Source: Dechloromonas sp. H13 (GTDB taxonomy: Bacteria; Pseudomonadota; Gammaproteobacteria; Burkholderiales; Rhodocyclaceae). Taken from it: DNA of 64,000 bases. Under the pieces are notes generated by a model. The model saw only the letters and a program-made list of their open reading frames with translations. It ran no database searches and was not told the origin of the DNA. This document shows, one piece after another, positions 34,061-41,760 of this stretch (the stretch's first letter is position 1; the number at the start of each line of letters is the position of its first letter). Where the stretch lies: NCBI RefSeq assembly GCF_009469615.1, contig NZ_SSXX01000001.1:744001-808000 (forward strand), written 5' to 3'. The translations under genes and the position numbers were made by a program.

Positions 34061-35629
34061 ATGCTGCCCGGCAAGATCGCCTTCCTGCTGATCCTCGCCA
34101 CCTTCCTTTCGGTGATCGGCGCGCTGATCGTCGCCAATCGCTACCGGGCGGCGATGCAGCGGCTGATGAAAAACGGCCGGAATTCCCCGTCGACCGCAGC
34201 CGCCGCGCCGCCAGCCGCCCGCCTGCCGGCAGCGGCGGAACTGCCGCCCGCCCCGTTATCGCTGGCCGACAACCGGCGCGCCCGACGCCAGATGATCGCC
34301 GGCTTCGTCATCCTGACCCTGCTGCTGGCGCTGACCCGCACGCTGCAGATGCAGATCATGGCCAACGGCCCGATCACCTGGAAGACGGTGCTGACGCTGG
34401 GCACCGCCTACGCCTGGCCGATCGTGCCGGTGATCGCCGTCATCGACCGCTGGCGCCGCCGCCGGCTGGTCGCCACCCTGCTGCTCTGGTTCGTCGTCGC
34501 CGTCGCCCTGCTTACCTGGCGGGTCAACGAAAACGTCAGCTTCGCCCAGGTCCTGTTCTGGATGTCGCTCGACATCGGCCTGCCGCTGGTCGTCGTCACC
34601 GCCCTCTGCCTCGGCGGCGCCACGCGCGCCGTCGGCCCCTGGCTGGCGCCCGTCTTCATCGTCCTGTGCTGGGCCTCGCAGGCCGGCGTCGACCTGCTCT
34701 CCGAACTCGTCGACCGGGGCAGCCCGGTGATCTACTGGCTGGTCGGCTGGCTGCCGGCGACCGGCGCCATCGCGCTGTTCGCCCTCGCCCCGTGGCTGAT
34801 CGCCTGGTGGCCGGCCCGGGCGCTCGGCCGCTGGCTCGCCGCCGCCTACGCCCGGCGCCAGATTTCCGAACTGTTCTACCTGTTCACCGCGGTCTGGGTC
34901 ATCGCCCTCACCGGCCCCGCCCTAGGCGCCATCGCCGACCTCGGCTGGGGCGCGCTGATCGATTTCCTGCCCCTGCTGTGGATTCCGCTCGGCGCCCGGG
35001 CCATGCAGGCCGTCACCGGGCAGCGTAGCGCCGGCCGGCCGCCGACGCTCCTGGTGCTGCGCGTCTTCCGCCAGGACGCCAACGTCCAGGACCTCTTCGA
35101 CCGCGTCATCGACCGCTGGCGCGCCACCGGCAACACCGTGCTGATCGCCGGCACCGACCTCGCCGACCGCACCATCGACCCCGACGACATCTTCACCTTC
35201 ATCGACGGTCGCCTCGGCGAACGCTTCATCCGCAGCCCCGCCGATGTCCCGCGCCGGCTCGCCGAATTCGAACTGCGCCCCGACGTCGAGGGCCGCTACC
35301 GGGTCAACGAATGCTACTGCCACGACACCACCTGGCAGGACGCGCTCGCCGAACTGGTCCGCGCCAGCGACGTCGTGCTGATGGACCTGCGCAACTTCGT
35401 CGCCCAGAACGCCGGCTGCCTGCACGAACTGCGGGTACTGGCGACGACCCCCGGCCTGGCCCGCGTCGTCGTCCTGATCAACGAAAAGACCCGCCTCCCC
35501 GACGCCCAGGCCGCCATCGCCGAAGCCACCGCCGCCGCCCCGGCCGGGCGTTTCGTCTGGCTTGAACAGCAGGGGGAACGGCCGCCGGGGACGGAACAGG
35601 TGCTGGGGCCGTTGCTGGTCACGACCTGA
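34061..35629 (+). CDS. Multi-spanning membrane protein with a cytoplasmic TIR-like domain
   Basis: This 522-residue protein has an N-terminal membrane helix (about 5-26), a Pro/Ala linker and then seven or eight further hydrophobic segments between about 76 and 320. The C-terminal third (about 325-522) is an alpha/beta domain: TLLVLRVFRQDANVQDLFD, ALAELVRASDVVLMDLRNFV, AGCLHELRVLATT and RVVVLINEKT. The SDVVLMDL...CLHEL pattern resembles TIR-like or related Rossmann folds that sense or cut nucleotides. I infer a membrane effector that responds to a signal from the operon. It is the last gene of the operon. A copy of the dispersed motif sits in the linker. Confidence 0.75.
   Translation: MLPGKIAFLLILATFLSVIGALIVANRYRAAMQRLMKNGRNSPSTAAAAPPAARLPAAAELPPAPLSLADNRRARRQMIAGFVILTLLLALTRTLQMQIMANGPITWKTVLTLGTAYAWPIVPVIAVIDRWRRRRLVATLLLWFVVAVALLTWRVNENVSFAQVLFWMSLDIGLPLVVVTALCLGGATRAVGPWLAPVFIVLCWASQAGVDLLSELVDRGSPVIYWLVGWLPATGAIALFALAPWLIAWWPARALGRWLAAAYARRQISELFYLFTAVWVIALTGPALGAIADLGWGALIDFLPLLWIPLGARAMQAVTGQRSAGRPPTLLVLRVFRQDANVQDLFDRVIDRWRATGNTVLIAGTDLADRTIDPDDIFTFIDGRLGERFIRSPADVPRRLAEFELRPDVEGRYRVNECYCHDTTWQDALAELVRASDVVLMDLRNFVAQNAGCLHELRVLATTPGLARVVVLINEKTRLPDAQAAIAEATAAAPAGRFVWLEQQGERPPGTEQVLGPLLVTT
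34169..34199 (+). repeat. Dispersed 31-bp motif, coding copy in a disordered linker
   Basis: AAAAACGGCCG and CGTCGACCGCAG lie at the standard 19-nt offset. It encodes the low-complexity linker after the first membrane helix. Confidence 0.7.
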
Positions 35630-35648
35630 AACTCACGCACAGCGGCGT

Positions 35649-35687
35649 GACCGCCGCCGTGCCCCATGGCGCCCGGCCGCGGCGGTC
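35649..35687. terminator. Inverted repeat between convergent genes
   Basis: GACCGCCGC (35649-35657) and GCGGCGGTC (35679-35687) are perfect 9-bp arms around a 21-nt GC-rich loop, between the convergent stop codons of the TIR-like membrane gene and the PilZ gene. There is no T tract on either side, so any termination function is weak inference. Confidence 0.35.
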
Positions 35688-35710
35688 AGGCAGCCATCCG
35701 CAAACGCGAA

Positions 35711-37255
35711 TTACCCGCTGGCACCCTTGCGGTAACGCGCCAGTTCGCAGTCCGCCGCCTGTTCGACGAAGGCCACCGGCGTCAGCAACCGGTACTGCCC
35801 GTCCTCTTCGTACTCCAGGGTTTCGTTCGCATTGAAGGAGGCGAGCGGCATGACGACGCGGACCTCACCGGCGGCGTTGCCCTCGCGAATCATCAGCGCC
35901 GGAATGCTGTCCACCGCGGCGAAGGTCGACGCCACACGCATCCTGAGGTCAACCGGTGTGCCATGCAGGGCCAGCATCTCGATACCGATCTGCGCATCCG
36001 ACTCGCCGAGGCGATGGCAACGGCGGACGATCCCGAGTTGCCAGGTGGCGCCGCCTTCGGGCTGCATGGCAATCAGCGCGCCGACCTTGAGCCATTCGCC
36101 GGGAATGCTGTTGAGCACCGCGCCGAAACCGCCCCGGCTGACATCCTCGACGACCCAGCTTTCCATCGGCAGATGGATGCCAAGCCCGGCATGGTTGCCG
36201 GAGAACACCATGCGAACATTGTCCAGCCCGTTCACGACCAGGGCCCGTTGCTTGACGCTGTAGCGCTTGTTGCGCCGTTGCGGCGGCACCGACGCAAGGT
36301 GGAGGGAAAGATGGCGCAGCACGGGAAGCAGCGTCTGCGCATCGTATTGCCCGCCGGGAATGACATGCCCCGGCACATCGAGCCCCTTTTCCAGATCATG
36401 GATGAGCTTCAGGATGGCCGCATGGGCCTTCGCCGGCTTGAAGAAGCGCTGCGTCGGCTCGGCATGCTGCGGCCGGCGGGCCAGGCGCGTCGGCGGCCCG
36501 GCATGGGCCAGATCGACCCAATAGACGCTGTCGCGGTCGACCTCGGCGGAAAAGACGAATCCGGGCGAGAAATGGGTGATCAGCCGTTCGGCCAGCTCGA
36601 TTTGCAGCGGCAGCAGGTTTTCCAGGGAAGCGGCATGGAAAGCGACGACCTTGGCAAATTCCAGTTGCGGGCTGCCGACATCTGAAGCGGCGTCGCGCGA
36701 CTGGCTTTCCCGGCCCGCGCCCCCGGCCCGCTCCGCGACCAGAAGGGCTGCCCCGAGACGCTGCCAGAGATCGCCGGTCGACGCCATGTAGTGAAATTGC
36801 TCCCACTTGAGCACATTGCCAAGCGCGGCGATCAGTCGGGCGCACAAGGCCGGCAGCACCTGCCTGAAATGGGCGCCCGGCATTTTTGCGCCGGCTGGCG
36901 GCAGACAGCGCTCATAGCTGAGCGCCAGCATGATCCAGAATCCATGGCTGATGGTCCACAGGCATTTTTCTTCCGAACGGGACAGCCGCGGCGAATGCAG
37001 ATAATCCCTGGCCAGCCGCTTGAGATGCGGCTGCGCCGCGTCGTGCAGGCGGCTGACCGCCTCGTACAGGCGGTCTTCGGGAAAGTCCGCGACGCCCTGC
37101 AACGACTCCAGCCAGCCGACGATCTGGTCGAGCGCCTTGAATGCATTGTCACCCGGGATTTCATCGATGACACGGCGCAACGCGCGAGAGTCCGTCAGCG
37201 GGTGGGTCATCTTCTGCCCCCCGCTTCGGGTCAAGTTGAGCAAGATTTCAAGCAT
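35711..37255 (-). CDS. PilZ-domain protein (c-di-GMP receptor)
   Basis: This 514-residue protein has a helical N-terminal region of about 320 residues without a known domain and a PilZ domain at about 327-430. The domain shows RRNKR, the RxxxR part of the c-di-GMP site, and VEDVSRGGFG, corresponding to the D/NxSxxG part. It is expected to bind cyclic di-GMP and regulate adhesion, motility or polysaccharide production. The start at 37253-37255 has GGAGGGG about 6 nt upstream; an alternative ATG lies 15 codons in. It stands alone, convergent with the caspase/CHAT operon. Confidence 0.85.
   Translation of the reverse strand: MLEILLNLTRSGGQKMTHPLTDSRALRRVIDEIPGDNAFKALDQIVGWLESLQGVADFPEDRLYEAVSRLHDAAQPHLKRLARDYLHSPRLSRSEEKCLWTISHGFWIMLALSYERCLPPAGAKMPGAHFRQVLPALCARLIAALGNVLKWEQFHYMASTGDLWQRLGAALLVAERAGGAGRESQSRDAASDVGSPQLEFAKVVAFHAASLENLLPLQIELAERLITHFSPGFVFSAEVDRDSVYWVDLAHAGPPTRLARRPQHAEPTQRFFKPAKAHAAILKLIHDLEKGLDVPGHVIPGGQYDAQTLLPVLRHLSLHLASVPPQRRNKRYSVKQRALVVNGLDNVRMVFSGNHAGLGIHLPMESWVVEDVSRGGFGAVLNSIPGEWLKVGALIAMQPEGGATWQLGIVRRCHRLGESDAQIGIEMLALHGTPVDLRMRVASTFAAVDSIPALMIREGNAAGEVRVVMPLASFNANETLEYEEDGQYRLLTPVAFVEQAADCELARYRKGASG
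36531..36561 (-). repeat. Dispersed 31-bp motif, weak coding copy
   Basis: On the minus strand, GATTCG, CTTTTCC and GGTCGACCGC keep the offset. The last two core bases differ. It lies in the PilZ gene. Confidence 0.4.
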
Positions 37256-37471
37256 TCAACCCCTCCATTGGAAGCAGCCCCCGGGAACTCAAAGTGTAGC
37301 CTGTGATGGGCCGTCGTGGTATGCAAACCGTTTAGTTATTTTCGCTAATATGCCAACTTCTCCGCAAAGTCCCCTGGCCTGAGGCGACGCAGCGGTGCGC
37401 ATGGCAAGAGGTTGATCGACGAGATCGCCTCTTTCCCCCGGGAAGGCAAAGCATGTCGGCCAACGGCCTGC

Positions 37472-38017
37472 CTACCTGACTGAAATGGGTGGCGCCGGTC
37501 GCAGAACGAAAACCTCGACCCACGCCCGGTTTCGCCGGGCGACCGACTTGTGTTCATCGCCGAACGAAGCGGTGTGAATTCGCCGGGCAGGAACCCGCAG
37601 CGTCTCCAGGTATTGTTTGACCGCGCGGAGTGGCCGTTCCGCCTCGCCGATATTCCAAGCCGAACTGCCGCCCTCCGGAACGTAGCCGACAAGGCGGATC
37701 GAGGCTCGCTCATCGCCTGCGATCGAATCGGCAACCCGCTGGAGCCGCAACCGCATCTCCGCCGAAAGATTCGAACTGCCCGGGCGCAACTTGATGATGG
37801 CATCGGGCTTCGCCCCCTTGGCAGGCATCTCGGCGCTGCCCTTGGCGGATTCATTTTCCGCCGACTGGCCTGACTCTGCGGCCGGACTGGCCGAGACCGG
37901 TGATGCGCCCTGGGTTGCCTGTGAGTCTGTCGCAACAGGCTGCGGGCTTGAACACCCCTGAACGCCGATGGCAACTACCGAGACAACGACTGCGGCAAAC
38001 TGAAAGGAACATCGCAT
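37472..38017 (-). CDS. OmpA-like lipoprotein
   Basis: This 181-residue protein has a lipoprotein signal peptide ending VVAIGVQGC with Cys22 as the lipidation site, a Ser/Ala/Glu-rich linker (25-85) and an OmpA-like peptidoglycan-binding domain: IKLRPGSSNLSAEMRLRLQR, IRLVGYVPEGGSS, AERPLRAVKQYLETL and SVARRNRAWVEVFV. It probably links the outer membrane to peptidoglycan. I moved the start to the ATG at 38015-38017 because only this gives a normal signal peptide. An upstream in-frame ATG at 38068 would add a 17-residue charged leader. Confidence 0.85.
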   Translation of the reverse strand: MRCSFQFAAVVVSVVAIGVQGCSSPQPVATDSQATQGASPVSASPAAESGQSAENESAKGSAEMPAKGAKPDAIIKLRPGSSNLSAEMRLRLQRVADSIAGDERASIRLVGYVPEGGSSAWNIGEAERPLRAVKQYLETLRVPARRIHTASFGDEHKSVARRNRAWVEVFVLRPAPPISVR

Positions 38018-38484
38018 ACGGACCAACGGATTTACTTGATAGCCGCCCATCCTCGCACAAGGGTTCAAGGCAGTTCGTTACAGATTGTCATCCGGCTTGC
38101 CTGGGGGTTTTCGAGTTAGTTGGTTGGCAGCATGTTGGCGTCCACCGGCGTTCGGCTTGTTAGCCCATTAAGTCAGTAATGCAGCGGGAACGAATCTGTC
38201 ACCAGCCAATTTCAGGGATTTGCAGATTGTCATCCTGCGAATGGGTGATCTCGCTCCATTAATCAACTCGATGCTTCTTGACGGGCAATGCATAGCTAAA
38301 AATTGTCCTTTATGGCCCCCCAACTCGGACAGAAGCGGCATCTATACAGATTTCAATTTCCGCCGTCAAGTAAGTCCCTATGGTAGTCAAGGCATCGCTC
38401 CATGTACTTAATAAACCCATAGGCATATACTGAATATTTGGCCGATCGCTTAATCAAGTAGTTAAACATTTGGAGGCTGCATCC
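38018..38484. other. AT-rich intergenic stretch without a gene
   Basis: No convincing gene lies in these 467 bp. Base composition falls from G+C-rich to AT-rich here, marking the left edge of an island that runs to about 40.3 kb. A 13-bp direct repeat (CAGATTGTCATCC) occurs at 38081-38093 and 38223-38235. The right part holds the promoter region for the first island lipoprotein, but no consensus boxes stand out. Confidence 0.5.
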
Positions 38485-39047
38485 ATGAGATTACGTGTTC
38501 TGTTGCTCGGCTTGATACTTGTGCCATTGGTGGTTGGTTGCATGTCTTACCAAGTACCACCGTACAGCCCTAGTTATGAGTTTATCGACGGACTAAAGGG
38601 TAAGAACTTAGAGAAAATCGCAGTGAGCGAAGTCCAGCCGCGTGACCCGAATTCACCAGTTAATAGAATTACTCTTAGAGGTAGCTGGCTATTGGTTCAA
38701 GATGGAACCTTTGCTACCTATTTTGAGAGTGCACTCAAATCTGATTTAAATGAAATTGGATTTTTGACCAAAATTCAACAATCAGATTGGATGCCAAAAT
38801 TCTAAAAAATGATATTGATGTTTCTGGGTTTTCTACAGGAATTGGTACCATAGATGTAAATATTACGATTCGGAGGGACGGAAAATCGACGTTTGATAAA
38901 CTTTACTCAGCACAAACAACATTTCAATCCTCCTTCGCAGGAGCAGTTGCAGTTCCAAAAGGGCAAAATGAATACCCAGTTTTGGTTCGAACACTTTTGG
39001 AAAAAATTTTCGCCGATCCAGAATTCTTTAATGCCATTAAGAAATGA
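38485..39047 (+). pseudogene. Frameshifted small lipoprotein gene
   Basis: The frame starts MRLRVLLLGL with a lipobox VVGC (Cys19) and TGGAGG 8 nt upstream. It stops at 38805 after about 107 residues. From about 38772 a second frame continues smoothly (NSTIRLDAKILKND, then SGFSTGIGTIDVNITI) to the stop at 39045-39047, where the next gene starts. The two halves join at ACCAAAATTC near 38767-38776. One extra A in that run would restore a single protein of about 187 residues, so a one-base deletion or a sequencing error is likely. The function of the family is unknown to me. Confidence 0.7.
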
Positions 39048-39055
39048 GGGAACTC

Positions 39056-39637
39056 ATGTCTTCCTGCCGGATTCTTCTAGCATTTGCAATGGCCGCGTTC
39101 CTTGTGGGGTGCGCTCATCCAATTGTTATTGGCCCGACTCAGACGCCTGCTCGCTACGCAGAGTCATTAATCAACAAGAATGTTGCCTATGTGCTGTCCG
39201 AATCTGAGCGTTCTAAAGAGGTCACTACTGATGGCGGAGGTGGAGATAGTGTTAGCTATTTTCCCTATCGTGACCTTGAGAAAGGAATCAGAGATGCCCT
39301 TCGTGCAGTTTATGCTGATGTATATGTAATCCGATCCACTAAAGATACGACCGCTATTAAGTCTGGAAATATTTCCTACATTTTTATTCCAGAAATCTCA
39401 ACATCATCGAGCTCTCCATCAATATTTACATGGCCCCCAACCAAGTTTACTATTGAAATATCATGCAATGTTTTTGATGCGGATGGAAACTTGTTGACCC
39501 AAGTCCATGCTAAAGGAAGTGGGGAGGCGGAGTTTTCTGAATTTGTCCCGGAATTTGGCCTTGCTGGACGTCGAGCTGCAAACGATCTTTCTGAAAACTT
39601 TAAACGAGCTGTTAGCGCTGATCAAAAACTACGCTAA
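39056..39637 (+). CDS. Small outer-membrane-type lipoprotein of unknown function
   Basis: This 193-residue protein has a lipoprotein signal peptide (RILLAFAMAAFLVGC, Cys19). The mature part has YAESLINKNVAYVLSES, FPYRDLEKGIRDALRAVYAD and strands such as ISYIFIPEIST and FTIEISCNVFDADGNLL. The layout resembles lipoproteins that accompany envelope complexes, but no named family was recognised. An alternative start at 39044 overlaps the stop of the preceding gene. Codon use is AT-rich, unlike the rest of the window, so acquisition by transfer is likely. Confidence 0.75.
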   Translation: MSSCRILLAFAMAAFLVGCAHPIVIGPTQTPARYAESLINKNVAYVLSESERSKEVTTDGGGGDSVSYFPYRDLEKGIRDALRAVYADVYVIRSTKDTTAIKSGNISYIFIPEISTSSSSPSIFTWPPTKFTIEISCNVFDADGNLLTQVHAKGSGEAEFSEFVPEFGLAGRRAANDLSENFKRAVSADQKLR

Positions 39638-39900
39638 AGTTAAACATAATCGCACGTGATATTTAGCTAACATCCAAATGGCCACTCGATACTGTAGTCG
39701 TGATGGATGACTACCTGGCACGCGAACCGCTGACAAGAGTTATATCGAACTATTCATGCGAATGTGGGTTATATGGCGCTAGAATAATTTGCCATGTCCC
39801 TACACCTAGCTATCCCGCGTTGTCTTGTGGTCAAAATTCTCCGCAAGATGACTCTCGTAGTTAGGGAAACCGGCGAACTCTTTAAACAGAAGACGGCCTG
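39638..39900. other. AT-rich gap with no recognisable gene
   Basis: I see no open frame with coding character here. It lies in the same low-GC island as the two lipoproteins and leads into the transposase remnant. Confidence 0.5.
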
Positions 39901-39904
39901 ACCC

Positions 39905-40072
39905 CTACCTAAGCTCAATGGATGGGTCGAGCGTTACGAAATCGCGGGCTGGACGGAAGCACATGAAAATTTCAACAACTTCCTACTTACCCATTTATAG
40001 CTCTGGCAGCCCTCAGCGACTCGCTCCTGACCATCCCCTAGTTGAACGCTGGAAGGCGCTCAACGCTTGCTA
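39905..40072 (+). pseudogene. Decayed transposase (integrase-core) fragment
   Basis: Read with one frameshift near 39990, the sequence gives LNGWVERYEIAGWTEAHENF followed by YLPIYSSGSPQRLAPDHPLV and ERWKALNA before a stop. This resembles the end of the integrase core of IS481/IS3-type transposases (NGxVER...F...Y...PQxALG..TP...W). No inverted repeats or other parts of an insertion sequence remain. The match is by eye and short. Confidence 0.4.
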
Positions 40073-40285
40073 GATTCAGTCTGGAAGTCCTGCGCGACGG
40101 TGCTAGATGACGACGACAATTCGATTGATGCGATCACGAACGGGCTGCCTGAACCACTTGGCAATTCCCCGAATGACAACAACGGGAAAAAATCACCCGG
40201 TCAGGCCTTGTTTGTCACGATTTTGGTGAAGGCCGAAGAAGTGTCCTTGCGGCAACACCGCGCCCCCCCCCCCCGAACCGAGCCC
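40073..40285. other. Non-coding stretch with a 12-base C run
   Basis: A short open frame here lacks coding character. A run of twelve C (40263-40274) lies just before the stop of the convergent phosphatase gene. Such runs are prone to slippage and to sequencing error. Confidence 0.5.
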
Positions 40286-40957
40286 TCACCCAGCCTTACT
40301 CATCATCGCGGTTCGTAGCGCCTCCCCCAGACTCTCCACCAGCGCATCGCAATCCTCCCGCCTGACGGGCTCGCCTTCGTTGTAGCCGTAGGGCACGCAA
40401 TAGACGGTGCAGCCGGCGGCGCGGGCGGTTTCGATGTCGTGGCGGGAATCGCCGATGTGCAGGTTGGTGCGCACGGCGCGGCCCATGCGGGTGCAGGCGT
40501 GGCGCAGTGGTTCGGGGTGCGGCTTGCGGAAGGGTGTGCTGTCGCCGGAGACGATGGCCGAGAAATAGCCGGTCAGCCCCATCCGTTCGAGCAGCGGTTC
40601 GGTGAAGGCGGCCGGCTTGTTGGTCAGCACGGCCAGCGGCAGGCCGGTCGCCTGCCAGGCATCGAGACCGGCGAGCACGCCGTCGAAAATGCGCGTTTTT
40701 TGCCCGTTGACCGCAGCATAGTGCGGCTTGAAGACCTCGACGGCGCGGGCGAGTTGCGCCTCGTCGGGCGGCATGCCGCGGTCGAGGCAGCGGCGTACCA
40801 AGATGACGACACCCTGCCCGACGAAGCGGCGGATTTCGTCCTCGCCGCGCGGCGGCAGGCCCAGTTCGGCCAGCATGCGGTTGCTGGCTTCGGCGAGGTC
40901 GGGCACGGTATCGAGCAGCGTCCCGTCGAGATCGAAGGTGACGGACTGGAAGTGCAT
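40286..40957 (-). CDS. cbbZ: Phosphoglycolate phosphatase
   Basis: This 223-residue HAD-superfamily protein has FDLDGTLLDT as motif I, VLTNKPAAF as motif II, and FRKPHPEPL with GDSRHDIETARAAG as motifs III/IV. It removes phosphate from 2-phosphoglycolate, the product of RuBisCO's oxygenase reaction. It is the last gene of the cbbE-cbbZ pair, 3 nt after cbbE, and lies downstream of the Calvin-cycle operon, which supports the salvage role over a general Gph. Confidence 0.9.
   Translation of the reverse strand: MHFQSVTFDLDGTLLDTVPDLAEASNRMLAELGLPPRGEDEIRRFVGQGVVILVRRCLDRGMPPDEAQLARAVEVFKPHYAAVNGQKTRIFDGVLAGLDAWQATGLPLAVLTNKPAAFTEPLLERMGLTGYFSAIVSGDSTPFRKPHPEPLRHACTRMGRAVRTNLHIGDSRHDIETARAAGCTVYCVPYGYNEGEPVRREDCDALVESLGEALRTAMMSKAG
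40686..40716 (+). repeat. Dispersed 31-bp motif, coding copy
   Basis: AAAATGCGCG, a T6 tract and CGTTGACCGCAG keep the standard offset. It lies in cbbZ, read antisense. Confidence 0.7.
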
Positions 40958-40960
40958 GGC

Positions 40961-41662
40961 TCAGACTTTCGCCAGTTCAGCGCGCAGGGCGCCGATGATG
41001 CTGTTGTAGCGCTGCGGGTCGCCATCCTTGCCGGCCCCATAGACGGCCGAGCCGGCAACGAAGGCGTCGACGCCGGCGCGGGCGATCTCGGCGATGTTGG
41101 CGGTGTTCACCCCGCCGTCGATTTCAAGGCGGATGCGCCGCCCGCTTTCGCGTTCGTAGGCATCCAGTTTGGCCCGGGCCTGCCGGGCCTTGGCGAGCGT
41201 GCCGGGAATGAACTTCTGGCCGCCGAAGCCGGGGTTGACGCTCATCAACAGGACGACGTCGATCTTGTCGAGGACATAGTCCATGTAATCGAGCGGGGTG
41301 GCCGGGTTGAAGACGAGGCCGCCCTGGCAGCCGTGGTCGCGGATCAGCGCCAGGCTGCGGTCGATGTGCTCGCTGGCTTCGGGGTGGAAGGTGATGATGT
41401 TGGCGCCGGCCTTGGCGAAGTCGGGGATGATGCGGTCGAGCGGCTTGACCATCAGGTGCACATCGATCGGGGCGGCGGTGCACGGGCGAATGCCTTCGCA
41501 GACGAGGGGGCCGATGGTCAGGTTGGGAACATAATGGTTGTCCATCACGTCGAAGTGGATCCAGTCGGCCCCCGCGGCGATGACGTTGCTGACTTCCTCG
41601 CCCAGCTTCGCAAAATTCGCGGACAGGATGCTCGGGGCGATGATGTATTCCGGCTTGCTCAC
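40961..41662 (-). CDS. cbbE: Ribulose-phosphate 3-epimerase
   Basis: This 233-residue TIM-barrel protein interconverts ribulose 5-phosphate and xylulose 5-phosphate. Visible motifs are [51 protein letters not shown] and EIDGGVN, including the metal and phosphate sites of the family. I chose the GTG at 41660-41662 because GGAGG lies about 7 nt upstream and the family starts here; the longer frame runs back into the terminator and fba. It supplies ribulose 5-phosphate to phosphoribulokinase. A terminator separates it from the upstream cbb operon, so it probably has its own promoter or relies on read-through. Confidence 0.95.
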   Translation of the reverse strand: MSKPEYIIAPSILSANFAKLGEEVSNVIAAGADWIHFDVMDNHYVPNLTIGPLVCEGIRPCTAAPIDVHLMVKPLDRIIPDFAKAGANIITFHPEASEHIDRSLALIRDHGCQGGLVFNPATPLDYMDYVLDKIDVVLLMSVNPGFGGQKFIPGTLAKARQARAKLDAYERESGRRIRLEIDGGVNTANIAEIARAGVDAFVAGSAVYGAGKDGDPQRYNSIIGALRAELAKV

Positions 41663-41672
41663 GACGGCCTCC

Positions 41673-41699
41673 AAAAAAGCGGCCCCTGACTGCGGGGCC
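41673..41699 (-). terminator. Rho-independent terminator behind the cbb operon
   Basis: On the minus strand GGCCCC and GGGGCC form a 6-bp stem around a 7-nt loop, followed by GC and six T residues (A tract at 41673-41678). It lies between cbbA and cbbE and should end most transcripts of the fbp-prk-tkt-gap-fba operon. Confidence 0.85.
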
Positions 41700-41729
41700 G
41701 TAAACGCAAGGTACAGCAGAGTCGATCGG

Positions 41730-41760
41730 TTGCGGTCAACGGTACAAAGTGACCATTTTT
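41730..41760 (-). repeat. Dispersed 31-bp motif at the 3' end of cbbA
   Basis: On the minus strand, AAAAATGGTC, CTTTG and CGTTGACCGCAA have the fixed offset. The TGA inside the core is the stop codon of the aldolase gene, and the last codons (for MVTLYR) are read from the motif. Confidence 0.7.

Noticed and set aside
38220..38411. 63-residue plus-strand frame in the AT-rich island
   Set aside because: It lacks a ribosome binding site and any recognisable pattern, and its composition looks non-coding.
40067..40318. 83-residue plus-strand frame in front of cbbZ
   Set aside because: No ribosome binding site or coding character, it runs through the C12 tract and overlaps the end of cbbZ, and its start lies in the transposase remnant.
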